Positions 1 to 8,116 of a stretch of DNA of 35,603 bases are shown here, in pieces (the first letter of the stretch is position 1; each line of letters opens with the position of its first letter). Below the pieces are notes generated by a model. That model was not told the origin of the DNA, did not search any database, and worked only from the letters and a program-made list of their open reading frames with translations. The DNA is from Oscillospiraceae bacterium (GTDB lineage Bacteria > Bacillota > Clostridia > Oscillospirales > Oscillospiraceae): positions 1-35,603 of the forward strand of contig JAFVMW010000056.1 in the NCBI GenBank assembly GCA_017506735.1, given 5' to 3'. The translations under genes were made by a program, and so were the position numbers.

Positions 1-19
1 AGCCTGACGCTCACCGGCC

Positions 20-97
20 TAAATTGCACCAGAATGCGTTCTCCTCCTAGGTGGGCGACAGCCCACCGTCGTCGTCGGCCTTTTCTGGCACAATTTA
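20..97. repeat. Nested inverted-repeat element
   Basis: The arms at 20-34 and 83-97 are inverted repeats matching at 13 of 15 positions. Inside them, 50-56 and 61-67 form a perfect 7-bp hairpin with a GACA loop. No coding sequence is evident in 1-137. The structure could be a small non-autonomous mobile element, a REP-like intergenic palindrome, or a folded end of a transcript. It lies just downstream of the diguanylate cyclase gene, but it lacks a clean T tract, so a plain intrinsic terminator is less likely. Confidence 0.5.
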
Positions 98-137
98 TCC
101 TCGCTGAGCATCTAGGCCGTTCTATCAAGAATTAGTA

Positions 138-1745
138 TTATTTTCTGGTGTACCACTCCTGTTTGCTGCGGTACATATCCTCGTCTGCCAGCCCGAACAG
201 ATCGGTACGGGAAATGCCGGGGTGTTCCGCGGACAGGGCCGCGCCCACGGCGAAGTGGATGGGAAGCTCCGGGTGGTCGGCGTTGTAAGCTGCCCCTGCC
301 GCCAGAAGGGCTTGGATCTGCTGGTCCAGCATCGGGCGATTCACTCCGGTCAGCAGCGCGGCGAATTCATCACCGCCCCAGCGGCAGATCACGCTGTTTC
401 GGGGCAGGGTGTTCCGCAGAATGCTGGAGAGCTGGAAAATCATCTGATCTCCGGCTTCGTGGCCCAGGGTGTCGTTTACCTGCTTCAATCCATTCAGATC
501 GACCACCAGAATGCTGTAGGGCTCTGTCAGGGCAATATCGCTGTTCATCAGCTCGTTCCAACGGGTACGGTTTTCCAGTCCGGTGCGGCTGTCGGTATAG
601 GCCTTCCGGGAGGATTCCAGAACGCTTCCGATGAATACGATCAAGGTATAGACGATGAAGCCCATGATGGAAAAGCTCATCAGTCCGTTTCCGTTGTTCC
701 GGTAATAGAACAGCAGATCCAGCCCGATGCCCACAAACAGAAGCAAAAGCAGCCGCCAGGACCGGTGGATGCCCCACCGTTTGTATACGATTCTGTTAAA
801 CACCGCTGTCAGCGGCACCGACACAGCCGAGGCAACCAGCAGTCCGTGGCTGAATATCAGATTCTGCCGGATTTCCGCGATGCCCAATACCTGCAATGCC
901 AAAACACACAGACAGACCAGGGAAGCCCCGGAGGAAAGAAGAAGGGGAAGCTTCTGCTTCTGCTGTACAAAAAGGGTGCTGAAATACATCAAAAGGCACA
1001 GTCCGGTCAGAAACAGGGAAGCAACGCTGATATATCCGAAGGCCATGGAGGCTTCCGGGAAGAGCAGGGGCATACAGCGCAGATCGGCGAGCTTCCATAA
1101 ACCTATGGCGCAGGAGAAGAAGCCCAGATAAAGGATTCCGCCGTTTCCGGTTTTCAGAACCAGATTGAAATACGCGGATACGGCAACCACAAACAGACCC
1201 AACAGAACACACAGGGAAGAAAGAACCAACAGAGGAAGTTCTCCTGTGAGAACATCCATGGCAATGGCATAGTGGGAGCCAAGCAGGAACTGTGGCTCCT
1301 TGCTGATGGCGGCTTCAAACAGAGGGGTGAGCACAACGGTTACGGTTTTCCCGGCGTGGGTCTGTCCCACGTGAACGGAGCACCAGTTGCTGCTGACATT
1401 TTTGCCGATGCGGTTTCCTTCCGCGCCGGTGAGGCTGTAGACCAGCACATCGTCAAAAAACACTTCGATATTGTGGTGGGCGATGTTGAAGCAAAGGCAG
1501 CTTTCCTGGGACAGCTCCGGGTCCAGAATGCCCCGGTATACCTTTACCACACCGGCAGGAGCGGCGTCATCATACTGAAGCTCTGTCTGGAGGTCGGAGA
1601 GCGTGCTGTAATGGTGGGTCTGCTCAAGCTGGAACACAGTTACCCGTTCGCTGGTGAACATATACCCTCCAAACGCAAAAAACAGGAAAAGGGTCAGTGC
1701 GAATAAAAGAACAGCAGTGCGGTACTGCCAGGGGGTGTGTTTCAT
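138..1745 (-). CDS. Membrane-bound GGDEF diguanylate cyclase
   Basis: The protein is predicted to make cyclic di-GMP from two GTP at the cytoplasmic face of the membrane. One N-terminal membrane helix (about residues 8-25) is followed by an extracytoplasmic sensory region to about residue 160. A block of hydrophobic helices resembling 7TMR sensors covers about 170-385, and a C-terminal GGDEF domain follows. The catalytic GGDEF motif is intact at about residue 457 within RWGGDEFAALL. The RxxD inhibitory site that normally precedes it by five residues is not visible, so product inhibition may be absent. An upstream in-frame TTG at 1766 exists, but the ATG at 1745 has an AGGA-type ribosome binding site and is preferred (535 residues). 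The gene is monocistronic and shows no link to its neighbours. The ligand sensed is unknown. Confidence 0.9.
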   Translation of the reverse strand: MKHTPWQYRTAVLLFALTLFLFFAFGGYMFTSERVTVFQLEQTHHYSTLSDLQTELQYDDAAPAGVVKVYRGILDPELSQESCLCFNIAHHNIEVFFDDVLVYSLTGAEGNRIGKNVSSNWCSVHVGQTHAGKTVTVVLTPLFEAAISKEPQFLLGSHYAIAMDVLTGELPLLVLSSLCVLLGLFVVAVSAYFNLVLKTGNGGILYLGFFSCAIGLWKLADLRCMPLLFPEASMAFGYISVASLFLTGLCLLMYFSTLFVQQKQKLPLLLSSGASLVCLCVLALQVLGIAEIRQNLIFSHGLLVASAVSVPLTAVFNRIVYKRWGIHRSWRLLLLLFVGIGLDLLFYYRNNGNGLMSFSIMGFIVYTLIVFIGSVLESSRKAYTDSRTGLENRTRWNELMNSDIALTEPYSILVVDLNGLKQVNDTLGHEAGDQMIFQLSSILRNTLPRNSVICRWGGDEFAALLTGVNRPMLDQQIQALLAAGAAYNADHPELPIHFAVGAALSAEHPGISRTDLFGLADEDMYRSKQEWYTRK

Positions 1746-1863
1746 AATAACGGTCCTTTTGGTCAAAAGTGCGCATCTTTCAGTATAATGGAATGATTGT
1801 TTTTATCTTATCACCGCGCGCAGAGAATTGCAACCGAAAATCCACCGGCAGCTTCCCCTTCTG

Positions 1864-2925
1864 TCATGGCATCGCGTTTTCAATCAGGCTCTGATACAGT
1901 TCCTCCGTAAGATCACAGCCGTAGAACAGCCTGTAATACGCAGTAACCTCTTCCTGAAGATCGTATTCGGTGTATTCAGGATACAGCAGCTCCCCCAGCC
2001 ACAGCATTCCCAGATACCGCTGCACCGCCGGGGGCGAGGACAGCCAGCCGTAGGGGCCATAGGGTGTTTTGTAATACTGCTCCTGAGAAATGGCAGCAAT
2101 GCTCTGCCACTGAGGCGCCTCAGCGACGGTATCATAGCAGCTGTCCGGGGCGAAGATGATGACATCGGGATTCCAGACCAGAATCTGCTCCAGATCCACC
2201 TCATTGCCTGTGCCGGTGGAAACCACGTCATCCACAACCGCAACATTGCGGCTCATCATGTTCACTGTTTCCGCGTGGAAGGAGCCCTCTGCCAGAACAA
2301 AGGTTCCGGTATCGCCCAGGCAATACAGTAAGGATTTCCGGGCGTTGTCCGCATCCACCCGGGCCATCATTTCCCCGATCATGGAGTAGGTTCTTTCACA
2401 CCAGGCGGCCAGCTCCTCCGCTTTTTCTTCACGGCCCAGCAATTTGCCGAGGGTGCGGTAAGCGTCAGGTGCGGTAGCCACGGTAGCGTCAATGTGAACA
2501 AAGGGAATTCCTGTCTGCTCCGTCAGGGCATCCAGGTCGTCGGCGGTGGAGGCCTTCGGCTCGCCGATGTCAATGACCAGATCCGGTGCCGCTGAGAGCA
2601 GCGCTTCCAGATCCATCTCTCCCTTGCCGCCGTAGAGCTGACCGATTTCCGTTTTTTCCAGAATGTAAGCAGGCAGATACAGCTCCGCGTCCTCTGCATA
2701 GGCGTTGCTGACGCCAACCAGCATATCACCGGCAAGGGGCAGAATATAGACTTGGGAGAGCGGTCCGGTGATGGCGATCCGTTCAATTTTGGCCGGGACT
2801 GGAACGGCGCGGCCAGTGGAATCCACAAAGGCTTCTGTGGGCTGAGGTGCGTCCTCAGAATTTCCTGCGCAGCCGCACAGCAGCAGGGCAAGCATCAGAA
2901 CAATACATAAAAGTTTTCTGTTCAT
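1864..2925 (-). CDS. ABC importer substrate-binding lipoprotein, FecB/BtuF class
   Basis: This is a periplasmic-binding-protein-like lipoprotein (Peripla_BP_2 type) that captures a metal, metal complex or oxyanion outside the membrane for the importer encoded just upstream. A lipoprotein signal peptide ends at Cys19 (LLLCGC followed by AGNSED). The mature part has the two-lobed class III look, with segments such as APDLVIDIGEP and WNPDVIIFAP near the lobe junctions. The start is supported by GGAGG 7-8 bases upstream, and the gene begins 12 bp after the ATPase stop. It is the last gene of the minus-strand operon. Substrate cannot be read from sequence. The molybdoenzyme context makes molybdate or tungstate plausible, as in the Haemophilus MolABC system of the same family, but iron-siderophore or cobalamin remain possible. 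Confidence 0.88.
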   Translation of the reverse strand: MNRKLLCIVLMLALLLCGCAGNSEDAPQPTEAFVDSTGRAVPVPAKIERIAITGPLSQVYILPLAGDMLVGVSNAYAEDAELYLPAYILEKTEIGQLYGGKGEMDLEALLSAAPDLVIDIGEPKASTADDLDALTEQTGIPFVHIDATVATAPDAYRTLGKLLGREEKAEELAAWCERTYSMIGEMMARVDADNARKSLLYCLGDTGTFVLAEGSFHAETVNMMSRNVAVVDDVVSTGTGNEVDLEQILVWNPDVIIFAPDSCYDTVAEAPQWQSIAAISQEQYYKTPYGPYGWLSSPPAVQRYLGMLWLGELLYPEYTEYDLQEEVTAYYRLFYGCDLTEELYQSLIENAMP

Positions 2926-2937
2926 ACTTTCGCCTCC

Positions 2938-3717
2938 TTATGCGATGATATGTGTGGGAATACAAATCCGGGCGTTGTCGTTATACAGGCTGACCACATT
3001 TACATCCACGCCGTAAAGAGCGCGCATGGTATCTTCCGTCAGCACCTGCTCCGGTGTGCCCTCTGTCAACACCCGACCTTTTTGGATCGCCAGAATCCGG
3101 TCAGAATACATATAGCTCTGCTCCGGGTGATGGGTGGTCTGGATGACGGTATAGCCTTCTCTGGCCAGATTCCGGGCCTGCTCCAGCACCAGCAGCTGAT
3201 TGCCGAAGTCCAGATTGGCGGTGGGCTCGTCCAGCATGAGAATGGGCGCGTTCTGCACCAAGGCCCGGGCGATGAGCACCAGTTGCTGTTCGCCGCCGGA
3301 GAGCCGGTGGAAGCACCGGTCAGCCAAATGGGAGATGCCCACTTTATCCATCGCCCAAAGGCAGCTTTCCGCATCCTTCTTTTTCGGGCTGCGGAAGGTG
3401 GAAAGACCGGAGGTTCTGCCCATGAGGACGATGTCAAAAACGCTGTAATTGAAAATGGGGCGGCAGGACTGGGGGATGTAGGCGATATGCTTGGCCGCTT
3501 CCCGGACGGAATAGCTGCGGCTGTCGATGCCGTCCACCAGAACCTGCCCTGTGTAGCCGGAAAGCAGTCCCAGCACACAGCGGAACAGGGTGCTTTTGCC
3601 CACGCCGTTGGGGCCCAGGATGGAGAGAAATTCCCCCTTTTCCACCTGGAAGCTGATGTCATGCAGCACCGGACGGTCGCCGTAGGAAAAGCTCAGATGT
3701 TTGACTTCAATGCTCAT
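2938..3717 (-). CDS. ABC importer ATP-binding protein, FecE/BtuD class
   Basis: This is the cytoplasmic ATPase that powers the FecCD-type importer. Walker A (GPNGVGKST) is at about residues 35-43, the ABC signature (LSGGEQQL) near 138, and Walker B with the catalytic Glu (ILMLDEPTANLD) near 160-170, all intact. The length of 259 residues is normal for the family. The open frame extends 38 codons further upstream, but the ATG at 3717 overlaps the permease stop by 11 bp and is preceded by GGGGGA, so it is the likely start. It is translationally coupled to the permease before it and followed at 12 bp by the binding lipoprotein. Its substrate follows from the transporter as a whole and is not determined. 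Confidence 0.93.
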   Translation of the reverse strand: MSIEVKHLSFSYGDRPVLHDISFQVEKGEFLSILGPNGVGKSTLFRCVLGLLSGYTGQVLVDGIDSRSYSVREAAKHIAYIPQSCRPIFNYSVFDIVLMGRTSGLSTFRSPKKKDAESCLWAMDKVGISHLADRCFHRLSGGEQQLVLIARALVQNAPILMLDEPTANLDFGNQLLVLEQARNLAREGYTVIQTTHHPEQSYMYSDRILAIQKGRVLTEGTPEQVLTEDTMRALYGVDVNVVSLYNDNARICIPTHIIA

Positions 3718-4732
3718 AATGATCCCCCTTTCCCGTAATGAGCCACAGAAAGAAGGGCGCGCCGATGAAGGCAGTGAGAATTCCGATGGGAATTCCGGAG
3801 GTGGTTGCGTTCCGGGAAACATTGTCCACAATCAGCAGGAAGATGCCGCCGCCCAGCATGGAGGCAGGCATGAGGAACCGGTAATCGCTTCCCACCAGCC
3901 GCCGCATCATGTGGGGAATCACCAGTCCCACCCAGCCGATCATGCCGCTGACAGACACGGCAGAGGCAGTAACCAGCGTGGAGCAGATGACGATTCCCAG
4001 CCGCACCCTGGGGGCGTTGACACCCATGGCCCGGGCCTCGTCGTCGCCCATGGTAATCACATTCAGCTGCCAGCGCATCAGAAGCAGCGGAATCAGACCG
4101 ATCAGTACCGGCAAAAGAACAAAGCCAAGATCAGACCATTTGGCACCGCTGAGGCTGCCCATGAGCCAGTAGGTGATCTGGGGCAGCTGATTGTTGGGGT
4201 CTGCCACCAGTTTCAGGAAGGAGGTTCCCGACTGGAACAGGGAAGACACCATGATGCCAGCCAGCACCAGTCCCAGCACCCGGTCTCCCCGGGCGTGGCG
4301 GCTGACGGTGAATACCAAAGCAACCGTGACCAGACTGGCGGCAAAGGCACCGATGGTGATGCCCACACTGGATGCCCCCAGCAGGATGGCCAGTGCCGCG
4401 CCGAAGCCGGCGCCGGCGGAAGCTCCCAGAATGTCGGGAGAGGCCATGGGATTCTGGAACACACCCTGATAGCTTGCGCCTGCGGAAGCAAGGCAGGCTC
4501 CCACCAGCACGCTCATGATTACCCGGGGAAGCCGGATGTTCCAGACCGCGGCTTCCATCTGATCTGTCCAGAATTTCCCGATGGGCAGTCCCAGCTTGCT
4601 GCCTAAGATCCCCAGCAATTCTCCAAACGGCACGGGATATCGCCCCAGCAGGAAGGAGGCAAGGATGCACACAATCAGCGCAACGCCCATGATCAGCACC
4701 GTTCGGCGGTGCTTTTTTTCGATCTCATTCAT
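3707..4732 (-). CDS. FecCD-family ABC importer permease
   Basis: This is the transmembrane subunit of a type II ABC importer (FecCD/BtuC family), 341 residues with about ten hydrophobic helices. Family landmarks seen are RLPRVIMSVLVGACLASAGASYQGVFQNPMASPDILG in pieces near residues 49-85 and GMIGWVGLVIPHMMRRLVG near 250-270, the latter being the coupling-helix region that contacts the ATPase. Its ATG overlaps the stop of the DUF364 gene by four bases (ATGA), and its own stop overlaps the ATPase start, so the three are translationally coupled. A single permease gene suggests a homodimeric channel. Neighbours suggest a metal or oxyanion tied to molybdenum enzymes, which is an inference only. 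Confidence 0.92.
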   Translation of the reverse strand: MNEIEKKHRRTVLIMGVALIVCILASFLLGRYPVPFGELLGILGSKLGLPIGKFWTDQMEAAVWNIRLPRVIMSVLVGACLASAGASYQGVFQNPMASPDILGASAGAGFGAALAILLGASSVGITIGAFAASLVTVALVFTVSRHARGDRVLGLVLAGIMVSSLFQSGTSFLKLVADPNNQLPQITYWLMGSLSGAKWSDLGFVLLPVLIGLIPLLLMRWQLNVITMGDDEARAMGVNAPRVRLGIVICSTLVTASAVSVSGMIGWVGLVIPHMMRRLVGSDYRFLMPASMLGGGIFLLIVDNVSRNATTSGIPIGILTAFIGAPFFLWLITGKGDHYEH

Positions 4733-5472
4733 AGGCGTTCCCTCGTCAGCAGGAAAGGCTTGCCCATGGGATAGGGTGGGCCGGAGATTTCCCGGCGTAT
4801 TTTGTCTTTCATTCCTTCCGTATCCGTAATGACCAGACCGGCGACCCGGTCAATGCCCAGCTCCAGAAGCCCCGGACAAAGGGGTGCGCTGGGGCCTGCC
4901 AGAATGGTATAGGCGTTTTTGCAGAGGTCCAGCAGGTGCGGCAGAGTCTTGTTCACCAGGGTGCTGGCGGTGATAATCACCACATCGCACTGAGGGAGAA
5001 TCCAATCGCAGGCAGAATCCGGGTAATCTCCCGGCCGGGGATTCCGCTCCAGAATCAGCACCTCTTTGGCCTGGTCATAGACAGACCGGGGCATATTCAG
5101 ATGCCCGATGACACCGATTCGCTTACCCCACAAATCCAGACCGTCGGTGCAGTAATTGTCGAAAGGCTCATAAGCGCCCAGAGCCTCCAAACGGGCCGGT
5201 GTGTTGTAAAACGCGTTGATGGCAGCCATGCCGAAGCCTGCTTCTGTCAGATTCCAGCTTTTTGCCGCCGGTGCCAGCTTGCCCAGGGGCATTCCGATAT
5301 GGTCGCCGTTCAGCATCCGGGGAGCCGTATCCACCGGGGTGGTCATGGCCATGCCGAAATGCTCCGCCGTTTCCACAGCCGTCCAGCACTGGCCCAGGAA
5401 GGTGCTGGTTACCACGGTGTCAGCATCAATCCCATCGAGGAGAAGGTCGTAAAGTGTAAAAAAATCCTTCAT
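4729..5472 (-). CDS. DUF4213/DUF364 putative metal-chelation protein
   Basis: The 247-residue protein matches the pattern of the DUF4213 (N-terminal, enolase-N-like) plus DUF364 (C-terminal, Rossmann-like) family, often called putative heavy-metal chelation proteins. Seen features are an N-terminal segment with the VVTSTFLGQCWTAVETAEHFG stretch in parts, the central LDLWGKRIGVIGHL strand-turn, CDWILPQCDVVIITASTLVNKTLPHLL, and a C-terminal YTILAGPSAPLCP motif. No signal peptide or membrane helix is seen, so it should act in the cytoplasm. It sits between xdhC (4 bp gap) and the permease (ATGA overlap). Family members commonly neighbour FecCD-type importers, which fits a role in handling the imported metal. 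No enzymatic activity is established for the family as far as I know. Confidence 0.8.
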   Translation of the reverse strand: MKDFFTLYDLLLDGIDADTVVTSTFLGQCWTAVETAEHFGMAMTTPVDTAPRMLNGDHIGMPLGKLAPAAKSWNLTEAGFGMAAINAFYNTPARLEALGAYEPFDNYCTDGLDLWGKRIGVIGHLNMPRSVYDQAKEVLILERNPRPGDYPDSACDWILPQCDVVIITASTLVNKTLPHLLDLCKNAYTILAGPSAPLCPGLLELGIDRVAGLVITDTEGMKDKIRREISGPPYPMGKPFLLTRERL

Positions 5473-5476
5473 GATA

Positions 5477-6475
5477 TCACAATCCGTTCCTCTCTGCCCG
5501 GTGGAGGATCATCTGGGCGGCGATGGAGATGGCGATCTCCGCCGGAGTCTCGCCCTTGATGGGCAGGCCGATGGGAGTGGTGACAAGATCCAGCTCATCA
5601 TCCGACAGCCCGTATTCTTCCTTTAAGGTTTTGCGGACACCGGCTGCCTTGAAGGGGCTGCCGATGACACCGCAGTAGGTGGGGCGGCAGCGGAGCACCT
5701 GGGCCTGGATCACCGTGTCGTAGGCGTGGCCCCGGGTCATGACGCAGACATAATCCTCATTCCCGATGGTCATGTATTCCCCGATGTTTTGCAGATCGCC
5801 GCAGATCACTTCCTCCGCGCCGGGGAACAATTCCTTCCTTGTAAACTCCTCCCGGTCATCCATGACCACGCACCGGAAGCCTACATGGGAAAGTACCGGC
5901 ACCAGCTCCTGTGCCACATGGCCGCCGCCGAAAATGTAAACCCTGCCGGATACATTGATCTGCTCGGCGAAAATGCTGCCCAGCCGTTCCGGGTGACGGG
6001 ACAGCTTCAATTCCTCAGAAACCGGAATCCCCCAGAAGCCTGAGGCCTCGGAATACAGGCCCATCCGGCCCTTCTCGCCCAGCTCTGTCAGCAGCCACAG
6101 ATTGCTTCCCTTTCGGAACTGTGCTTCCGCCTCCTCACAGAGCGAAATGGTATGGGCATCCCCGGCAGGAAGGTAATGGAAGAACACATCGCAGGCGCCG
6201 CCGCAGATCATGCCCAGGTTCTGCACATCATCCTTGGTCAGCGTGAAGTCGTGGCCCATGGAGGTCTTTTCTTCCAGAACCCTGGCGGCGATTTGCTCGC
6301 TTCGATATTCCACGGCGCCGCCGCCGATGGTGCCGCAGATGCGGCCCTGGCTGCCGATCAGCATCCGGGCACCGGCACCCCGGGGGGTAGCGCCGGAGGA
6401 GGCGATGACGGTAACCAGTACCAGGGCTTCACCCTGCTCCAGTCTGGTTTGAATGGTTTTCAGCATATTACGCAT
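5477..6475 (-). CDS. xdhC: XdhC/CoxI family molybdoenzyme maturation factor
   Basis: XdhC proteins bind molybdenum cofactor, promote its sulfuration and deliver it to molybdenum hydroxylases such as xanthine or aldehyde oxidoreductases. The N-terminal XdhC domain shows VTVIASSGATPRGAGARM and the glycine-rich GTIGGGAVEYRSE motif within the first 60 residues. A C-terminal Rossmann domain begins at VYIFGGGHVAQEL (about residue 198) and continues through MTRGHAYD and GVIGSPFKA. Length 332 is normal. The start has AGGAGG eight bases upstream, and the ATG directly abuts the stop of the phosphatase gene. The obvious client is the Mop-type oxidoreductase at 9.5-12.3 kb, transcribed divergently. Confidence 0.92.
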   Translation of the reverse strand: MRNMLKTIQTRLEQGEALVLVTVIASSGATPRGAGARMLIGSQGRICGTIGGGAVEYRSEQIAARVLEEKTSMGHDFTLTKDDVQNLGMICGGACDVFFHYLPAGDAHTISLCEEAEAQFRKGSNLWLLTELGEKGRMGLYSEASGFWGIPVSEELKLSRHPERLGSIFAEQINVSGRVYIFGGGHVAQELVPVLSHVGFRCVVMDDREEFTRKELFPGAEEVICGDLQNIGEYMTIGNEDYVCVMTRGHAYDTVIQAQVLRCRPTYCGVIGSPFKAAGVRKTLKEEYGLSDDELDLVTTPIGLPIKGETPAEIAISIAAQMILHRAERNGL

Positions 6476-7024
6476 TTATAGTTCCTCCTGTAATTCAAAA
6501 TGTCCGTCCTTCCGGGTGAGGGGAATGACCTGGGCATAGCCTGGCTTTCTCCACACACCGCTGATATCCTGCAGGAATTGGGCGATGATGCCTCCGTGGG
6601 CCACCACCGCGAAATCACCGGGACTTTTCTCAGCGGCTTCCTCCATGGCCCGTTTGAACCGGGCAAGACCTGCCGCGTGGTCCTCGGCCCCAGGCAGTGG
6701 GAGGGTAAGATCCCTGGCCCGGGCGGCGTAAAGCTCCGGGTAACGGCTGCGGATTTCATCAAAGGTCAGCCCGTCCCATTCTCCTGCGTACATCTCCCGG
6801 AGATCATCGATGACGGTGACGCTCAGGCCGATGGCCTGGGCTGTCTGCACTGCCCGGGTCAGGGGGCTGGAAAATACCGCTGTCACGGGCGGCAGGCCTT
6901 TCGCCATTTCCGCTGCCTGCTGCCGTCCCTGCTCGCCCAGGGGAATGTCTGTGGTGCCGATGCACATTCCCTTTCCCCCGGGGAAATCCGGCAGGCCGTG
7001 ACGGATGAGATAGACCTTTTTCAT
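6476..7024 (-). CDS. Histidine phosphatase (phosphoglycerate-mutase-like) family protein
   Basis: This is a 182-residue branch-1 histidine phosphatase. The catalytic RHG motif is at residues 8-10 (YLIRHGLPDF), followed by the usual TDIPLGEQGRQQA segment, SSPLTRAVQTA, and a second conserved His in VVAHGGIIAQFL. All expected catalytic residues are visible, so it is probably active on a small phosphate ester. Related enzymes include the alpha-ribazole phosphatase CobC, but no cobalamin genes lie nearby. It overlaps the upstream nucleotidyltransferase gene by four bases and abuts xdhC, so it belongs to the molybdenum operon. A role in removing a phosphate from a cofactor precursor or nucleotide is possible but not shown. 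Confidence 0.85.
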   Translation of the reverse strand: MKKVYLIRHGLPDFPGGKGMCIGTTDIPLGEQGRQQAAEMAKGLPPVTAVFSSPLTRAVQTAQAIGLSVTVIDDLREMYAGEWDGLTFDEIRSRYPELYAARARDLTLPLPGAEDHAAGLARFKRAMEEAAEKSPGDFAVVAHGGIIAQFLQDISGVWRKPGYAQVIPLTRKDGHFELQEEL

Positions 7025-7947
7025 TCAAACAGACCTCCAAAATACGTATCGTACAAATTGTTTGCCTGCTCCTTCAGTGCCTGTTCGTATGCGGTGTACC
7101 GGGCCAGAAGCTGCCGCCCCCGGTCTGTCAGCACGCTGGTGCTGCCGCCGGCACCGCCCTGGCTGCGTTCGATGAGGGTATAGTTCAGCTGGCTTTCCAG
7201 AGTGCGGATGATGTTCCAGCAGCTGGAATAACTCAGCTGCATCCGCTGACCGGCGGCCCGGACGGATTTGGTTTCGTCAACGAGCATCAGCAGCATGGCG
7301 ATTTTGCTGTCGAAGAAGGGCTTTTCCTTGTTCAGGGAAACACTGACCACAGGCCGGACAAGCTGGGAATTGTGATAGTCCACCAATGCGGAGAAATCCT
7401 CCGGCGTGTCCGCGTCATGGATGGTTCCGGGGTCATCCACATCGACGCGCAGCAGCGGCACCGAGCACCGGTCCATGGCTCCCTTCAGCCCCATTTCGCC
7501 GCAGTCCGACAGGATTTCCGGGATCAGCGAATTCGCGATCATGATGGGATGTCCCTGCTTCCCGTCGCACATGGGGCAGGCGAGGGGGGCACCGGAATCT
7601 AAGATGGCCTTCACGGTCTTTGCGGTAAACAGGGGCACATCCACCGGGGTAAACAGAAGCTTATCGCACTTATCCTGCAAATACCGAAGTCCGATCTTCA
7701 CAGAGTCAAACATCTGGGTAGTCTCATACTGCTCATTTCTCAGAAAAATAATGCCGTTGCCGGATAAGTGCCGCTCCAGAATGGTGGCGTTGTAGCCTGT
7801 GACCATGACGATCTTGCTCACGCCGGACTGGCTCAGGGTGGCAATGATCCGCTGGGCCACGGAGATGGAGCCAATGTTCATCATGGGCTTGAACTGCCCC
7901 ATTCTGCTGGACATTCCGGCGGCAACGATCAGCGCGCCGATCTGCAT
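7021..7947 (-). CDS. MocA-like nucleotidyltransferase fused to ModE-type HTH
   Basis: The N-terminal domain (about residues 1-190) is a MobA/MocA-type NTP transferase with an intact LIVAAGMSSRMGQFKP signature and an FTPVDVP metal-site segment. Such enzymes add CMP or GMP to molybdopterin, and MocA (CMP) serves xanthine/aldehyde oxidoreductases. The C-terminal part (about 210-300) matches the ModE/LysR-like winged helix: SVRAAGQRMQLSYSSCWNII, then a glycine-rich wing GGAGGSTSVLTDRGRQLL. The fusion suggests an enzyme that also regulates transcription in response to cofactor or metal status. It is the first gene of the minus operon, with an AAGGAGG site before the ATG. A paralogue with a degenerate active site lies at 18550. 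DNA targets are unknown; candidate palindromes are in its own leader. Confidence 0.87.
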   Translation of the reverse strand: MQIGALIVAAGMSSRMGQFKPMMNIGSISVAQRIIATLSQSGVSKIVMVTGYNATILERHLSGNGIIFLRNEQYETTQMFDSVKIGLRYLQDKCDKLLFTPVDVPLFTAKTVKAILDSGAPLACPMCDGKQGHPIMIANSLIPEILSDCGEMGLKGAMDRCSVPLLRVDVDDPGTIHDADTPEDFSALVDYHNSQLVRPVVSVSLNKEKPFFDSKIAMLLMLVDETKSVRAAGQRMQLSYSSCWNIIRTLESQLNYTLIERSQGGAGGSTSVLTDRGRQLLARYTAYEQALKEQANNLYDTYFGGLFE

Positions 7948-7963
7948 AGGGATTCCTCCTTGT

Positions 7964-7988
7964 TTGTAATCAATAACAAGTTGTATTC
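7964..7988. promoter_or_regulatory. Candidate shared operator motif (copy 1)
   Basis: This 25-base stretch matches 9150-9174, upstream of the aldehyde oxidoreductase genes, at 17 of 25 positions. It shares an opening TTGTAA and a later TTGTA. It lies in the 5' leader of the minus-strand operon. A common regulator, perhaps one of the NTP transferase-HTH fusions, could bind both copies. This is inferred from two copies only. Confidence 0.3.
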
Positions 7989-8000
7989 ATTTGCGAATAC
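7983..8000. promoter_or_regulatory. Candidate operator palindrome in operon leader
   Basis: GTATTC (7983-7988) and GAATAC (7995-8000) form a perfect 6-bp inverted repeat separated by six bases. It lies just downstream of the predicted minus-strand -10 element, where a bound repressor would block transcription start. The first gene of the operon encodes a ModE-type HTH, so autoregulation is an obvious possibility. The site does not match the known E. coli ModE box closely. Confidence 0.4.
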
Positions 8001-8009
8001 CATAAATTT

Positions 8010-8038
8010 AATATATGCTAATTTGATGATAATGTAAA
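8010..8038 (-). promoter_or_regulatory. Sigma-A type promoter for the minus-strand operon
   Basis: Reading the minus strand, TTTACA (8038-8033) and TATATT (8015-8010) are separated by 17 bases, a near-consensus vegetative promoter. The predicted start lies about 55 bases before the ATG at 7947. It would drive the whole nucleotidyltransferase-to-lipoprotein operon. Confidence 0.6.
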
Positions 8039-8056
8039 GAAAAAGCTGATGCGGTA

Positions 8057-8084
8057 TTGAAATTTTGTGCAACTTTGATATAAT
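8057..8084 (+). promoter_or_regulatory. Sigma-A type promoter for the methyltransferase gene
   Basis: TTGAAA (8057-8062) and a consensus TATAAT (8079-8084) are separated by 16 bases, about 33 bases before the ATG at 8117. It is divergent from the minus-strand promoter. The octamer TGCAACTT inside the spacer (8067-8074) also occurs at the aldehyde oxidoreductase promoter. Confidence 0.65.
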
Positions 8085-8116
8085 AGACACAGCTTTTTTC
8101 AGCGGGGGGTACATTT

